Position numbers and translations under genes: made by a program
In this document: positions 11,213 through 22,246 of the stretch, piece by piece
How positions within the stretch are numbered: the first letter of the stretch is position 1
Layout: each line of letters starts with the position of its first letter
Notes under the pieces: generated by a model
The model's input: only the letters and a program-made list of their open reading frames with translations
Told to the model about the DNA's origin: nothing
Database searches by the model: none
NCBI RefSeq assembly: GCF_004135675.1
Contig: NZ_QHLX01000003.1
Coordinates: forward strand, 1 to 64,000
Reading direction: 5' to 3'
Source: Marinitoga lauensis
Lineage (GTDB): Bacteria > Thermotogota > Thermotogae > Petrotogales > Petrotogaceae
DNA length: 64,000 nucleotides

Positions 11213-12441
11213 ATAATTCCCCGCTAATTTAGAATTGAATTTTCTTAAAATTTCTATTGCTGGTTCAAATATACCTGAAGCAATTTCCTTTTTTGCAGCA
11301 CTTTTTGAGTAACCTCTTGTCATCATATAATATAGTTTATCTTCATCAATACTACCAATACTTGCAGCATGTCCGGCATTCACATCATTTTCATCAACAT
11401 ATAATGAAGGATATGCCATAACTTTTGCTTTATCTGAAAGAACCAGATTAAAATCCTGTTCACCGGCATCAGCGTTTTTTGCACCTTTTTTATATCAAGA
11501 TTGCCTCTGAATATTACTCTTGATTCGTCCATTAAAACGCCATGACCAATAATATGACCAAATGTTTCAGGTGCATAATATCTAATTAAATAGAACATAT
11601 CTATTATTTCATCATTTTGAGTTAAATAATATGGATATATGTTTACATTACCATTTTCTTCGGCCATTCTTATTACAATATGTGGAGCAGTTACTTTTCC
11701 GCCTATATTAATATCATACATTGTTAGTTTCGCATTTTTACCTATATCAAAAAATATATTATCTGTAGAAATATCATTTTTAAATAAGTTTAAGTTAATT
11801 ACAGTTAATTCTGAGTTTTCTTTTAATTTTCCTCTTAATGAGGAAATTTTTGAACTGTTTCCATTGGACTTTGTAAATCTAATCAAAGTAGCTTTACTAT
11901 TTTCAGCTAAATTAATTATACCTAAATCATATAATGGATTATTATTATCAATTGATGATTCTACTGTATAAATAGCATTTTCCTGATTTTCTGTAGTTTT
12001 TAAATAAAATCCACTGTTAAAAAATACATCAGACATTAAAAGAAACTTTCTGTGGGAACCATCAAAATCCATTTTATTTAAAATTTCAATACCTTCATCA
12101 TCCAGATCATTTAAGCTTTTTAAATTTTCCGAATTTAGAGAATTGAATTTTGGAACAAATGGAAGTGGATCAAAACCGTTTAACTTTGATCTTTTCCATT
12201 TCGGGAACCCTAATTTTTTATATTCTTCAAATCTATTTAATCTAAAATTATTTAATTTTCATTTATGAAATATTTTTTGATTTATCTATTTCAATTATAC
12301 CATATTCTTTTTCTGATTTTACTTCTGGCACTTTCCATTCTGTTGCAAAAAATCATTATGCTTTAAAATAAGAGCCTTTTCATACATAAACACACCTCCG
12401 GTGATGATAATTTATTTAAATTTTTAAATCAAAATAGAGTT

Positions 12442-13857
12442 TTATCCTATAGATGACTCAACTTCTAAATTAATTAGTTTATTTAATTCAAGTGCATATT
12501 CAAGAGGTAATTCTTTTACCAACGGTTCAATAAATCCTCTTACAATCATGTTTTTTGCATCTATTTCTGATAATCCTCTTGACATTAAATAATAAATTTG
12601 TTCTTCACTGATTCTTCCAATTTTTGCTTCATGACCAACGTCTGCATCATCGGTAAATACTTCTATTAAAGGAACAGTATCACTTTTTGATTTATTATCA
12701 AGCATTAAAGCATTACATTCAACAGAGGATTTTGCTCCTTTTGCGTTTTCTCCAATTTTTACCCAGCCTCTATAAAATGCCCATCCTCCACCAATACTAA
12801 TACTTCTTGCATTTACAATAGAGCTTGTATATGGAGCAAGATGAAAAACTTTTGAGCCGGTATCTAAATGTTGATTTGGTCCTGCATAGGTTAGAGTTAC
12901 AGAGCTGTTTTTAGCGCCTTTTCCTCTTAATATTGTCATTGGGTATAACATCGTTTTAAAACTACCTAAGGAACCGGATACCCATTCCATTGATCCATCT
13001 TCATCTACAATTGCTCTTTTGGTATTTAAATTGTATGTGTTTTTACTCCAGTTTTGAATTGTAGAATATTTCATTTTAGCACCCTTTTTTACATATATTT
13101 CCACCATGCCAGCATGCAAGTTAGTTACATTATAAAATGGTGCAGAACATCCTTCTATAAATTCAACTTCAGATCCTTCATCAGCGATTATTAATGTATG
13201 CTCTAATTGGCTCATACCAGGATTATTCATTCTAAAATATGCTTGAAGAGGTAAAGGTACTTTAACCCCTTTCGGGACATATAGAAATGAACCTCCACTC
13301 CACAATGCTCCATGAATAGCAGCATATCTATGATTATGTGAAGGGACAAGTTTCATAAAGTATTCTTTGACAAGATCAGGGTATTCTTTTACGGCTGTTT
13401 CCATATCAAGGAAAATAACTCCTAAATCATTTAATTCTTTTTGTATATGTTGATATACAACTTCTGAATCGTATTGGGCACCCACCCCGGCTAATGCTTT
13501 TCTTTCAGCTTCTGGAATACCGAGTTTTTCAAATGTATCTTTTATTTCTTCTGGAACGTCATCCCATGATGTGGATTTTTTTGCATCTGGTTTCATATAT
13601 GCTATTAATTTGCTTAAATCTAAATTTGTTATATCCACACCAAAATGTGGTTCATGATAATTTTCAAATATTTTAAAAGCCTGTAATCTATGTTCTAACA
13701 TCCATTTAGGCTCATTTTTAGCTTCTGATATTTCTCTTATAACCTTTTCATTTAATCCTGGAGGGGTTTTGTAAGCATATTTAGCTTCATTTCTAAAATC
13801 AAACTTTGATTGATTTATCATTAAATCTTCATAATTTATTTCATTAACATCTTTCAT
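12442..13857 (-). CDS. sufB: SUF scaffold subunit SufB
   Basis: 471-residue uninterrupted SufB, the main scaffold on which nascent Fe-S clusters are built. It shows the SufB N-terminal region (PPGLNEKVIREISEAKNEP), EGCSAPFYNVTNLHAG, the beta-helix core, SVECNALMLDNKSKSDTVP and DADVGHEAKIGRISEEQIYY near the end. The conserved cysteine in VECNALML is present. Its RBS (AAGGAG) lies inside the sufC 3' end, the stop of which is 2 nt away. Order sufC-sufB-sufD-sufS-sufU matches the Firmicutes-type SUF operon. Confidence 0.95.
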   Translation of the reverse strand: MKDVNEINYEDLMINQSKFDFRNEAKYAYKTPPGLNEKVIREISEAKNEPKWMLEHRLQAFKIFENYHEPHFGVDITNLDLSKLIAYMKPDAKKSTSWDDVPEEIKDTFEKLGIPEAERKALAGVGAQYDSEVVYQHIQKELNDLGVIFLDMETAVKEYPDLVKEYFMKLVPSHNHRYAAIHGALWSGGSFLYVPKGVKVPLPLQAYFRMNNPGMSQLEHTLIIADEGSEVEFIEGCSAPFYNVTNLHAGMVEIYVKKGAKMKYSTIQNWSKNTYNLNTKRAIVDEDGSMEWVSGSLGSFKTMLYPMTILRGKGAKNSSVTLTYAGPNQHLDTGSKVFHLAPYTSSIVNARSISIGGGWAFYRGWVKIGENAKGAKSSVECNALMLDNKSKSDTVPLIEVFTDDADVGHEAKIGRISEEQIYYLMSRGLSEIDAKNMIVRGFIEPLVKELPLEYALELNKLINLEVESSIG

Positions 13858-13858
13858 A

Positions 13859-14634
13859 TTACCACTCCTTTACAGTATTTGCATCTACATCAACATATTC
13901 GCTTAATACTGTATAACCTTTTTCTTCAATTTCTTCTGCTAATTTTGCATCACCAGTATATACTATTTTTCCGTCAACATAAACATGTACGAAATCTGGA
14001 TGTAAATATTTTAATATTCGTTGATAGTGAGTAATCATTAATATACTCATATCATCTGTTTTTAATTTATTTATAGCTTCAGCTACATCACGTAAAGCAT
14101 CAACATCAAGTCCGGAATCAATTTCATCTATAATAACTAATTTTGGTTGTAAAAAGAATAATTGTAATATTTCACTTTTTTCTTTTCTCCGCCAGAAAAT
14201 CCAGAATTTACATATCTATCTAAAAATTCCGGTTTAAGATTTATTTTTTCACATAGTTTTTTTAATCTTTTGTTTAATTCAATTGGTGAAACCTTTTCGT
14301 CTGGATGCATGTGCCTATATGCATTAATAAGGAATTGTCTCATTTTAACTCCTTCTATTTCTTGTGGATGCTGAAAGGTTAAGAATATTCCTTTTTTTGC
14401 TCTTTCGTTTGTGTCTAATTCGAGGATATTTTCACCTTCGAATAAAACTTCACCGTCGGTTACTTCAAACTTTGGTGATCCCATTATTACGTTTGATAAT
14501 GTTGATTTTCCTGAGCCATTTGGGCCCATTAATACATGTATTTCTCCCGGTTTTATATTCAAATTAACTCCTTTTAATATTTCTTTGTCATCTTCAATAA
14601 CTTTAGCTCTAAGATTCTTCACTTCTAACAACAT
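13859..14634 (-). CDS. sufC: SUF ATPase SufC
   Basis: Reconstructed 258-residue ABC-type ATPase of the SufBC2D complex. Walker A GPNGSGKSTL, signature SGGEKKKS, Walker B LVIIDEIDSGLD and the switch H in MITHYQRIL are visible. SufC hydrolyses ATP to remodel SufB-SufD during cluster assembly; it has no membrane partner. The frameshift near 14175, immediately after the signature motif, is repaired by one A in an A run. GGGAGG precedes the ATG at 14634. First gene of the operon, behind a strong promoter. Confidence 0.93.
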
Positions 14635-14673
14635 TTTAATTCCTCCCTTTTTTGTCGTATTTATTCTACTATC

Positions 14674-14702
14674 ATTATACTAAATTAGATAAAAAAAGTC
14701 AA
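14674..14702 (-). promoter_or_regulatory. Sigma-A-type promoter of the suf operon
   Basis: On the minus strand TTGACT, 17 bp, TATAAT: almost consensus, about 40 bp upstream of the sufC start codon. No operator palindrome is obvious beside it. Confidence 0.8.
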
Positions 14703-14746
14703 ATTATATTTTGTACTTTTTGTAACTAATATGAGGAATTTATATT

Positions 14747-14772
14747 AAAAAAATCGACTCCTTTGAGTCGAT
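14747..14772 (-). terminator. Terminator of the apeB-unknown-unknown operon
   Basis: Minus-strand hairpin ATCGACTC / GAGTCGAT with a 4-nt loop followed by seven Ts. As read, the upstream ORF runs through it; with one A restored the ORF stops at 14778, just before the stem. That agreement supports both the terminator and the frame correction. Confidence 0.8.
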
Positions 14773-14777
14773 TATAA

Positions 14778-15487
14778 TTATATGTATTTGAGTAATATTT
14801 CCAGTTTTTTTCATCTAATTTTGTTATTCCATTTTTGAATTTTGTAAGAGTGTTTAGATTAAATTTTAGAATAAAATGTTCTTTTAGTTTATATTCAATG
14901 GGTTTATTATTTTCAGGTTTAAAAATAGTAATTTTATTATTATCGAAAGATAATAAATATGTAGATAATGAAGAAGAAATAGCATTTTGCTCCAGATTAT
15001 CCAGATTACAATGTAAATTATTCACCATTAAGAAATCCGGATTTTCCAATCGGATGTCCATTAACTGATATAATAGTTCAGAAGAATTATTTAAAAAATA
15101 AAATTTTGTAGTTTTAAGGTAAATAGAATCGTTATTATTTACTTTCTTTAAAGTATTTTCTTTTAATAAGTATGTATCTTTTTTAATAATAGCAATAAGA
15201 GGAATATCGAAAATTTCTGCAATTTCTGATATATAACGTATATATTTTGATGGACAATTATTCAATGTGATAATTCCCAGCTTGTTTCTAAAATTAATGC
15301 TATTTCTTAGCTGTTGAGTTAAGTTGGATAAAGATTTTAATTTAAAGAAATTAAGTGATAATGTTCCAAAATTTATAAAGTAAAAGTGAGAATCATCATT
15401 TCTGATTTCTGTGAAAGGTTTATAATAAGCGCTTTTTATTATTTTAAATAGCCATTTTTCAATTAAGATATCAATTATATTTTTCAT
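14778..15487 (-). CDS. Unrecognised protein 2 downstream of M18 aminopeptidase
   Basis: About 236 residues after correction. I do not recognise a family. The protein is rich in Asn, Lys, Ile and Leu. No signal peptide or convincing TM helix is seen. The middle has alternating hydrophobic strands and helices (NKLGIITLNNCPSKYI, IFDIPLIAIIKKD), compatible with a Rossmann-like alpha/beta fold. The printed frame continues to 14726 through a terminator; adding one A in the run near 14815 gives the ending LEILLKYI and a stop at 14778. It overlaps the preceding gene by 17 bp; RBS GGGTGA favours ATG 15487 over GTG 15496. Function unknown. Confidence 0.6.
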
Positions 15488-16070
15488 TGTAGTCACCCAC
15501 TTTTTTCAAGAAGGAAGACAATTTGTTGTGAAGCATATTTCTATAATATCCATGCAACATAATAATATTATCTTTTGCTTTATTTATTTCAATATAAGCA
15601 TATGGAGAATCTTTGAAAATAACATAATCGTTTCTATCTGGATAGAAATAAGATATATCATGAGCATCTTTAAATATTTTAAATAATAAAATTGGTATTT
15701 TTACAAGAAACATGTTTGAAATAATAACGTTTAAAAGATAATCATAATGAGATTTGTTTAAAAGATCTATTCTCAAAACAATTAAATCAATATTTCTCAT
15801 TTTTGCATAAAAGTAATTTTCAAATTTAAAACCTTCCTGTTGTAAAAGAAAACAAATTTTATTTTCGTCATTTATGTTTATTATTCTTTCTTCAAATAGG
15901 TTTAAATTTTCTTCAGATAAGCCGTCAAAAAGATTTATCATATCTTTATTTAATATTACAGAAACCCCACTCTGGCCTAAAAAAGACCAGGAGTGGGATG
16001 TAATATTTAGATTTATATTTTCATTTTCAAATTCCATTAAATGAATGGGGTGACCTGCAAAAATTTTCAA
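15471..16070 (-). CDS. Unrecognised protein 1 downstream of M18 aminopeptidase
   Basis: 199 residues, family not recognised. It begins MKIFAGHPIHLMEFENENI and contains HSWSFLGQSGVSVILNKDM and a hydrophobic stretch (LLNVIISNMFLVKIPILLF, about residues 118-136) that could be a buried strand-helix or a single membrane segment. Spacing of 14 bp after apeB and overlap with the next unknown gene put all three in one operon with a shared terminator. The two unknown genes probably work together; nothing in the sequence reveals how. They may be lineage-restricted. Confidence 0.6.
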   Translation of the reverse strand: MKIFAGHPIHLMEFENENINLNITSHSWSFLGQSGVSVILNKDMINLFDGLSEENLNLFEERIININDENKICFLLQQEGFKFENYFYAKMRNIDLIVLRIDLLNKSHYDYLLNVIISNMFLVKIPILLFKIFKDAHDISYFYPDRNDYVIFKDSPYAYIEINKAKDNIIMLHGYYRNMLHNKLSSFLKKVGDYNEKYN

Positions 16071-16084
16071 ATTTTCACTCCCAA

Positions 16085-17494
16085 TTAATTTTTATTTAAA
16101 AACACCTTATAAGCATAATATGTTTCATATAAATCAGCTTTTGAAGCCAGTTCATATGGAGAATGCATTCCATAAAGTGCAACACCTGCATCGATAACGC
16201 TGAGACCTTTTTCGGCAAAGAATTTTGCTATTGTTCCGCCACCACCTTGATCTACTTTACCCAATTCACCTGTCTGCCATATAACACCATTTTCGTTAAA
16301 TATTTTTCTTAATTTGCCAAAAACTTCAGCATTTGCATCATTAGTTGATACTTTTCCTCTGGCTCCAGTGTATTTTGCTATTGCTATTCCATAACCTAAT
16401 TTTGGTGCATTAGCTGGATCATGGACATCCTTAAAGTTTGGATCAAGTGCAGCAGAAACATCCGCTGATAATAAAGTAGAATTTAATAATGTATCGTCTA
16501 TATCTAATTCAATATTAGTGCTTCCCTGAAGTTTTAATAGTTTCTTTAATATAGTAATCCAAAAGTGATGTTTTGCACCTGTATTTCCATCACTTCCAAT
16601 TTCTTCTTTATCTACTAACAATATGGCAGCACTTCTTACTTCAGGTTCTGCTTCTATCAAAGCAGTTAATGCTGTGTAAGAACATATTCTATCGTCATGT
16701 CCATAAGCAGCGATTAATGATCTATCCAATCCGACATCTCTTGCAGGTAATGAAGGGACTACTTCTAATTCTGCAGAAATTAAATCTTCTTCAACAATAC
16801 CATATTTTTCATGTAAGATATTTAAGATATTTAATTTTACTCCTTCTTTTACTTCTTCTTCATAAGATATAGATATTGTTCCTAATAATAGGTTTAAATT
16901 TTCTCCTTTAAATACTTCAGAAACTTCACCTTTTCTCCTATCAAGATGTGGTAATAGATCCGAAATTACAAATACAGGGTCTTCGAGGCTATCTCCTATG
17001 GATACATCTATTTTTGTTCCGTCATCTTTAATAACAACACCATGTAGTTCAAGAGGAATATTTAACCATTGATATTTTTTTATTCCACCATAATAATGGG
17101 TTTTTGCCATAGCTATACCTGTATCTTCCACTATTGGCTCTGGTTTTAAATCAAGTCTTGGAGCATCAAGATGAGCGCCAACAAGGCTAATTCCATTTGT
17201 TATGTTGCCCTTTATTTTAATAGCAAAGATTGCTTTAGAATTGTTAATGTAATATACTTTATCACCGTCTTCTATTTTTCCCTTTTCCAGATAATAATCT
17301 AAAGGTTTAAATCCATGTTTTTCTAATTCTTTTACGCTATATTCAACAGCTTTTCTTTCTGTTTTTGAGTAATCAATAAAATTTTTGTAACCTTTAGAAT
17401 ACTCATCAATAATTTTCCTATCTCTTTTTTCCCATACGGATACTTTTTTTCTTGTAAGTTTTTCTTTAAGCTTTTTTATCTCCACCTTTTTCAC
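16085..17494 (-). CDS. M18-family zinc aminopeptidase
   Basis: 469 residues, uninterrupted. M18 (aspartyl aminopeptidase/aminopeptidase I) enzymes are cytosolic dizinc exopeptidases forming tetrahedral dodecamers. Metal and catalytic motifs are visible: GAHLDAPRLDLK (first zinc His and the catalytic Asp), HDDRICSYTAL, DKEEIGSDGNTGA (catalytic Glu and zinc Glu) and YGMHSPYELASKAD with the last zinc His. N-terminal helices are Lys/Glu-rich. A promoter at 17534-17561 and an AGGTG RBS precede it. It heads a three-gene operon with two unknown genes. Confidence 0.93.
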   Translation of the reverse strand: MKKVEIKKLKEKLTRKKVSVWEKRDRKIIDEYSKGYKNFIDYSKTERKAVEYSVKELEKHGFKPLDYYLEKGKIEDGDKVYYINNSKAIFAIKIKGNITNGISLVGAHLDAPRLDLKPEPIVEDTGIAMAKTHYYGGIKKYQWLNIPLELHGVVIKDDGTKIDVSIGDSLEDPVFVISDLLPHLDRRKGEVSEVFKGENLNLLLGTISISYEEEVKEGVKLNILNILHEKYGIVEEDLISAELEVVPSLPARDVGLDRSLIAAYGHDDRICSYTALTALIEAEPEVRSAAILLVDKEEIGSDGNTGAKHHFWITILKKLLKLQGSTNIELDIDDTLLNSTLLSADVSAALDPNFKDVHDPANAPKLGYGIAIAKYTGARGKVSTNDANAEVFGKLRKIFNENGVIWQTGELGKVDQGGGGTIAKFFAEKGLSVIDAGVALYGMHSPYELASKADLYETYYAYKVFLNKN

Positions 17495-17533
17495 CTCCAG
17501 AAAATATGATTAAAATTATTCAATTACAATTAG

Positions 17534-17561
17534 ATTGTATCATATTGATGTTTTTTTTCAA
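17534..17561 (-). promoter_or_regulatory. Promoter of the M18 aminopeptidase operon
   Basis: Minus-strand TTGAAA, 16 bp, TACAAT about 40 bp upstream of the start. The spacer contains an A run, so the true spacing may be 17. Divergent from glpX, whose -10 (TATAAT, about 17661) lies on the plus strand. Confidence 0.55.
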
Positions 17562-17714
17562 AGTATGTAAAGAGGGTCATAAAATCTGTTATTAATTATA
17601 ATTACATTTATTCAATTTATATGGGTAAAAACAGAGGTTCAAAAAAAAATTTTTTTTTAGTATAATAATAATGCTGATATTGGTTAAAAAATATTTATTA
17701 TAGGGGGGGATTTC

Positions 17715-18766
17715 ATGCCAGATAAAGTAGATAGAGAAATAACGCTTGATTTGGTTAGAGTAACTGAAGCGGCAGCTTTAACGAGCAGTTTACATTTGGG
17801 GATGGGGGATAAAAATGCTGTGGATCAGGCAGCTGTTGATGCTATGAGGGGAATGCTGGATTACATAGAAATAAAGGGTACTGTAATAATTGGTGAGGGT
17901 GAAAAAGATGAAGCGCCAATGTTGTATATTGGCGAAAAGGTTGGAACATGGGCAGAAGATGATGAGGAATACGATATAGCCGTTGATCCTATAGACGGTA
18001 CAAGACTTGTGGCTTATGGATTACCAAATGCTATTAGTGTTATGACTTTAGCGGAAAAGGGTAAATTAGCCTATTTACCAACGTTTTATTCATATAAGCT
18101 TGCAGTTGGTCCAGAATTAAGGGGTTATTGGATATTAGAAGTTCTATTAGAGAAAATTTAAGAGTTGCAGCAGCAGCATTAAAGGTTCCAGTTAGTGAAA
18201 TAACAGTAGTTGTTTTAAATAGGGATAGACATAAGAAAATTATTGAAGAAATAAGAGAAGTTGGAGCAAGAATAAAATTAATTGGTGATGGGGATATTGC
18301 AGCAGCTCTTGCAACCGCTATGCCAGATAGTGGAGTTGATATTTATATTGGGATAGGGGGTTCTCCAGAAGCAGTATTGGCTGCAGGGGCTTTAAGAACA
18401 TTGGGTGGTGAATTACAGGTTCAATTGTGGCCTCAAACTGAGGAAGAAAAGGAGAAGCTGTTAAGTGAAGGTTGGGATTTAAATAAGGTATATTATACAG
18501 AAGATTTAGCTGGAGGAGAAAATGTTTTATTTTCAGCAACTGGTGTAACTGATGGAGACTTTTTAAAGGGAGTACATTTTTATAAGGGTAAAGCTATTAC
18601 TGAAAGTATAGTTATGAGATCTAAAACCAGAACAATAAGGAGAATTACTACATATCATGATTTGAAATATAAAACAATTAGGTTGAAATCTACAGATGGT
18701 GACTCTAAATTGTTGAATATTCACAAAAAAAGAGAGGATTATATGGGGGAGGTATATAATAAATGA
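17715..18766 (+). CDS. glpX: Fructose-1,6-bisphosphatase, class II
   Basis: Reconstructed at about 350 residues. It hydrolyses fructose-1,6-bisphosphate in gluconeogenesis. Class II motifs: GEGEKDEAPMLYIGE, DIAVDPIDGTRL (metal-binding DPIDG), GDGDIAAALATAMPDSGVD and IGIGGSPEAVLAA. Start at 17715 has a strong GGGGGG-A RBS. The frameshift near 18122 is repaired by adding one G to GGGG, joining ELRG to LLDIRSS. Stop overlaps the next start (AATGA). The neighbouring SAM hydrolase and kinase are not pathway partners, so the operon is probably a housekeeping grouping. Confidence 0.93.
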
Positions 18767-19565
18767 TAGCCTTTTTCACTGATTGGGGAATGATAGTTAT
18801 TATGTAGGTGTTTGTAAAGCAGTAATGAAAACTATCAATAAAAATGCTGAGATAATAGATGTTTTGCATGATACAAGAAAGTTTGATCCTAAAATTAATG
18901 CACATATTTTATACAGATTTTCTAAGGACTTTCCAGAAGGAACAATATTTTTAAGTGTTATAGATGCCGGTGTGGGAAGCAGTAGAAAACCCATTATTTT
19001 AAAAGCAAAAAAAAGGAATTTTTATTTTGTTGCACCGGACAATGGATTATTAACTCTAGTAGCGGAAGAATACGGAATTGATAAATTAATAGAAATTAAT
19101 AATGAAAAATATTATTTTAGGAAGAGATATTCTACAACATTTCATGGAAGAGATATATTTTCTCCTGTAGCCGCATATTTATCAAAAGGAGTTCCAATTG
19201 AGGATTTTGGTATTGAAATCGATACTATAAATCTATTTAGATATAAAGCACCAGAGATTAAAAATGATGCAATTGAAGGTGAGATAATATTCTTCGATAC
19301 ATTTGGAAATGTTCAAACAAATATACCTGCTGAGCTTGGTGAAACATTATTTAAAAAAGATGATGAGATTATACTTCATTTTGAAAATAAAAAGTTTAAA
19401 GCATATTATGAAAAAGTATTTAGTGATGTATTACCTGGAGAGCTTTTAATTCATCCGGAAAGTTCCGGGTATTTAGAAATTGCAATAAATCAGGGTAATG
19501 CAAAGGAATTTTTAGGATTAAATTCAGAAGGAGTGGAGATTACATTAAGAAAAGAAACATATTAG
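18763..19565 (+). CDS. SAM hydrolase / SAM-hydroxide adenosyltransferase (DUF62 family)
   Basis: About 267 residues. The family cleaves S-adenosylmethionine to adenosine and methionine using water or hydroxide. Expected features: MIAFFTDWG at the start (substrate Asp), FLSVIDAGVGSSRKPI, FVAPDNGLLTLV, TFHGRDIFSPVAAYL and DTFGNVQTNI in the C-terminal domain. The gene begins inside the glpX stop (ATGA). One G must be added to GGGG near 18790 to join DWG to NDSYYVG. Related fluorinases and chlorinases use halide instead, but nothing here suggests halide use. Confidence 0.9.
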
Positions 19566-19606
19566 GTTGGGATTTATCGGAAAAAATATCTGTTATACAT
19601 ACTATA

Positions 19607-20813
19607 GTGATGTTTTTTATTTTTTATTTTTTGCATCTTTTAGCTTATTGGTATTTAATACCAATGAGCTTTGTATTTTTATATTTTATTGTATATATAT
19701 TTATAGAAAAAAGGCTCAGGAGAATATTGCATAAAGGTAATGCTTATACTACCAGGCATTATAACCTTGAATATTCTGGTTTATTACGCGAATTGGATGA
19801 AATGATCAGAACATATTCGTTATTATTATTAAGAGAGAGAGAAGGATTAAAAGAATATTATGAAAAGTTTAATGCTATTTTTGATAGTATAGGTTCCGGT
19901 TTATTGGTATTTAATGAAAATGGTATTTTACAAAGGTCCAATCGCAAAGCTAAAGAAATTTTTCATAATATTACATTAAAATATGGGATGCAACTTTCAA
20001 AAATATTTATTAAAAGTGGGATAAAAATTACATTAGAATCTGGTATATACGAGGTATATTCTAAGAGACTAAGAAAGAATTTACAATTGATTATAAGTAA
20101 AAGGAGCAATTTTATTATTATAGCTGTGAATGACATTACTACCTATAAAAAGTTAAAAAAGAATCTTGAAAATGCAAGGCATTTTGCAAGGCTTGGTGAA
20201 ATACTTGCTAATGCAGCTCATGGTTTAAAAACACCAATAGCAAGGTTAAAAATGACGTTCCAAATGTATGAATTGACAAATGATAAAGAGTATTTAAATC
20301 AGGTAAAAAATGAAATTAACAATATTCAAAATGTAGTTCAGGAAACGCTGGAATTGTTTAAAATACCAGAAGATATAAAATTATTTAGTTTAAATCAGGT
20401 ATTAAATGAAGTAGTAAATAATTTTAAAAGAGTATATCCGCAAATTAAATTTATTGTTCAGGATAAAATAAATGTTGAAATTAAAAGTGATGAATGGCTT
20501 TTTAAGTCAGCGATGTTTAATGTGATTCAAAATTCTATAGATGCTGTTTTGGTGAAAAAAGCCAGAGTATTATAATTATAAAGATATTGGAAAAAAGCGA
20601 TGTTATAAAATTATGCTAGCTGATAATGGAATAGGTATGGATAAAATCGAGAAAGAGAAATATTTGAAACCATTTTTTACAACAAAGGATAATGGTACGG
20701 GGCTTGGAACTGTTTTTTTAGAAAGATTTGTTATTTTTCAAAATGCACGGTTGCGGATTAGTTCAATAAAAGGCAAAGGGACAATAATAAGTCTAATAAT
20801 AGATAAATTTTAA
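19607..20813 (+). CDS. Membrane-bound sensor histidine kinase
   Basis: About 402 residues from GTG 19607. Two adjacent hydrophobic segments near the N-terminus, a PAS-like domain (FDSIGSGLLVFNENGILQRSN), the phospho-acceptor H-box AAHGLKTPIARLK, N-box NVIQNSIDA, G1 DNGIGM, F-box PFFTTK and G2 GTGLGT are in order, as in NtrB-type kinases. Two A-run deletions near 20560 and 20610 split the ATPase domain; repair gives a smooth reading. No SD precedes the GTG; the open frame continues upstream into the SAM hydrolase end, where AAGGAGTGG lies, so the true start may be earlier. No response regulator is adjacent. Confidence 0.82.
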
Positions 20814-20840
20814 TCGGCTCTTAAAGAGCCGAATTATTTT
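20814..20840 (+). terminator. Terminator after glpX-SAM hydrolase-kinase
   Basis: TCGGCTC / GAGCCGA hairpin with a 5-nt loop, followed by a T-rich tract, beginning next to the kinase stop. Confidence 0.75.
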
Positions 20841-20942
20841 AGTTGGAAATAATGTAAAATTTATATTTTTTATTTTCTAAAATAACAATGAAATAGGAAA
20901 AATATGTTATAATTATAATTAGACTTATTTTAGGAGGAGAGC

Positions 20943-22246
20943 ATGAAAGAAAAAGTATATATTCTGACATTAGGCTGCCCGAAAAATGAGGCAGACATGG
21001 ATGTTTTAAAAGGAATTTTTTTACAAAAAGGATATGAAATAACAGATAATCCTATTGAAGCCAATTACTCTATTATAGATACCTGTGGGTTTATTGAACC
21101 AGCAAAAGAAGAATCTATCAATGAGATTTTTAATATTGTTTCTTTAAAAGAAGAAAATCCTGATATGAAGATTATTCCTATTGGTTGTTTGGTTGAGAGA
21201 TATTATGATGATTTAAAAAAGGAATTAATAGAGGTTGATGGTTTAATAGGTGTAGTTCCACCAGAAAAAATTGTTGAGGCAATAGAAAAAAGAATTATTA
21301 TTTTAAATTATCAAGGCCATATGATGTTTATAAATGTGATTATCGTATAGTTCAAGATAAGCCATATGCATATATTAAGATTGCAGATGGGTGTAATAGA
21401 AAATGCGCATTTTGTTCTATTCCTTATTTTAAGGGAGAGCCTGTCAGTAGAGAAATTGAAGATATCAAGAAAGAAGCAGAATTTTTGGTAAAAAATGGAG
21501 TAAAAGAAATTGTCCTGGTTTCCCAGGATAATACATTGTATGGTGTTGATTTATATAAAAAACAGGCATTACCAGAATTATTAAAAGCTATAAATTCAAT
21601 TGAAGGTGATTTCTGGATAAGGGTTATGTATTTACATCCGGATTTTATTAATGATGAAATAATAGAGGCAATAAATTCCCTGGATAAAGTAGTTAAATAT
21701 TTTGATATTCCAATGCAACATGGTTCAGATAAGATTTTATCTTTAATGGGAAGGGTCAGAAAAAGTAAGCAACTAAAAGAAATAATATCAAAAATCAGAA
21801 AAAATCCAGAATCAATAATTAGAACAACAATTATTGTAGGATTTCCAGGAGAGACAGACGAAAATTTTGAGGAATTGTTAGATTTTGTAGATGAAGTCGA
21901 GTTTGATAGATTAGGTGCATTTACATATTTTGATGAAGAAGGAACACCTTCTTATTCATTACCCAATAAAGTGGATGATAAAATAAAAGAAAAAAGACTT
22001 GGAGAATTGATGGAGTTGCAAAAAGAGATATCTGCTGAAAGACTTGAAAGATTTGTTGGCATAACTTTAAAAGTTTTAGTTGAAGAATATGAAAATGGTG
22101 TGTATATAGGCAGGGCTTATTCTGATGCGCCGGAAATAGACGGAAATGTATTTTTTAAATCTGAAAAAGAATTAAAGATAGGTGAATTTGTTACAGTTGA
22201 AATAGTAAACACTTCAGAATATGATTTGGAGGGTATACTAAGATGA
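20943..22246 (+). CDS. rimO: Ribosomal protein S12 methylthiotransferase RimO
   Basis: Reconstructed 434-residue radical-SAM enzyme that methylthiolates an Asp of ribosomal protein S12. UPF0004 domain with three cluster cysteines (LGCPKNEAD, DTCGFIEPAKEES, IGCLVERY), radical SAM motif CNRKCAFCSIP, then SQDNTLYG, PMQHGSDKIL, TTIIVGFPGETDENFEELL and a C-terminal TRAM domain. The DTCGFI and QDNTLYG signatures separate RimO from MiaB. One A missing near 21297 explains the break. AGGAGG precedes the ATG; a TATAAT lies about 30 bp upstream. First gene of a six-gene operon. Confidence 0.93.

Noticed and set aside
14778-16070. Toxin-antitoxin pair
   Set aside because: Both proteins are too large, have no DNA-binding or toxin motif, and are cotranscribed with a peptidase under one promoter.
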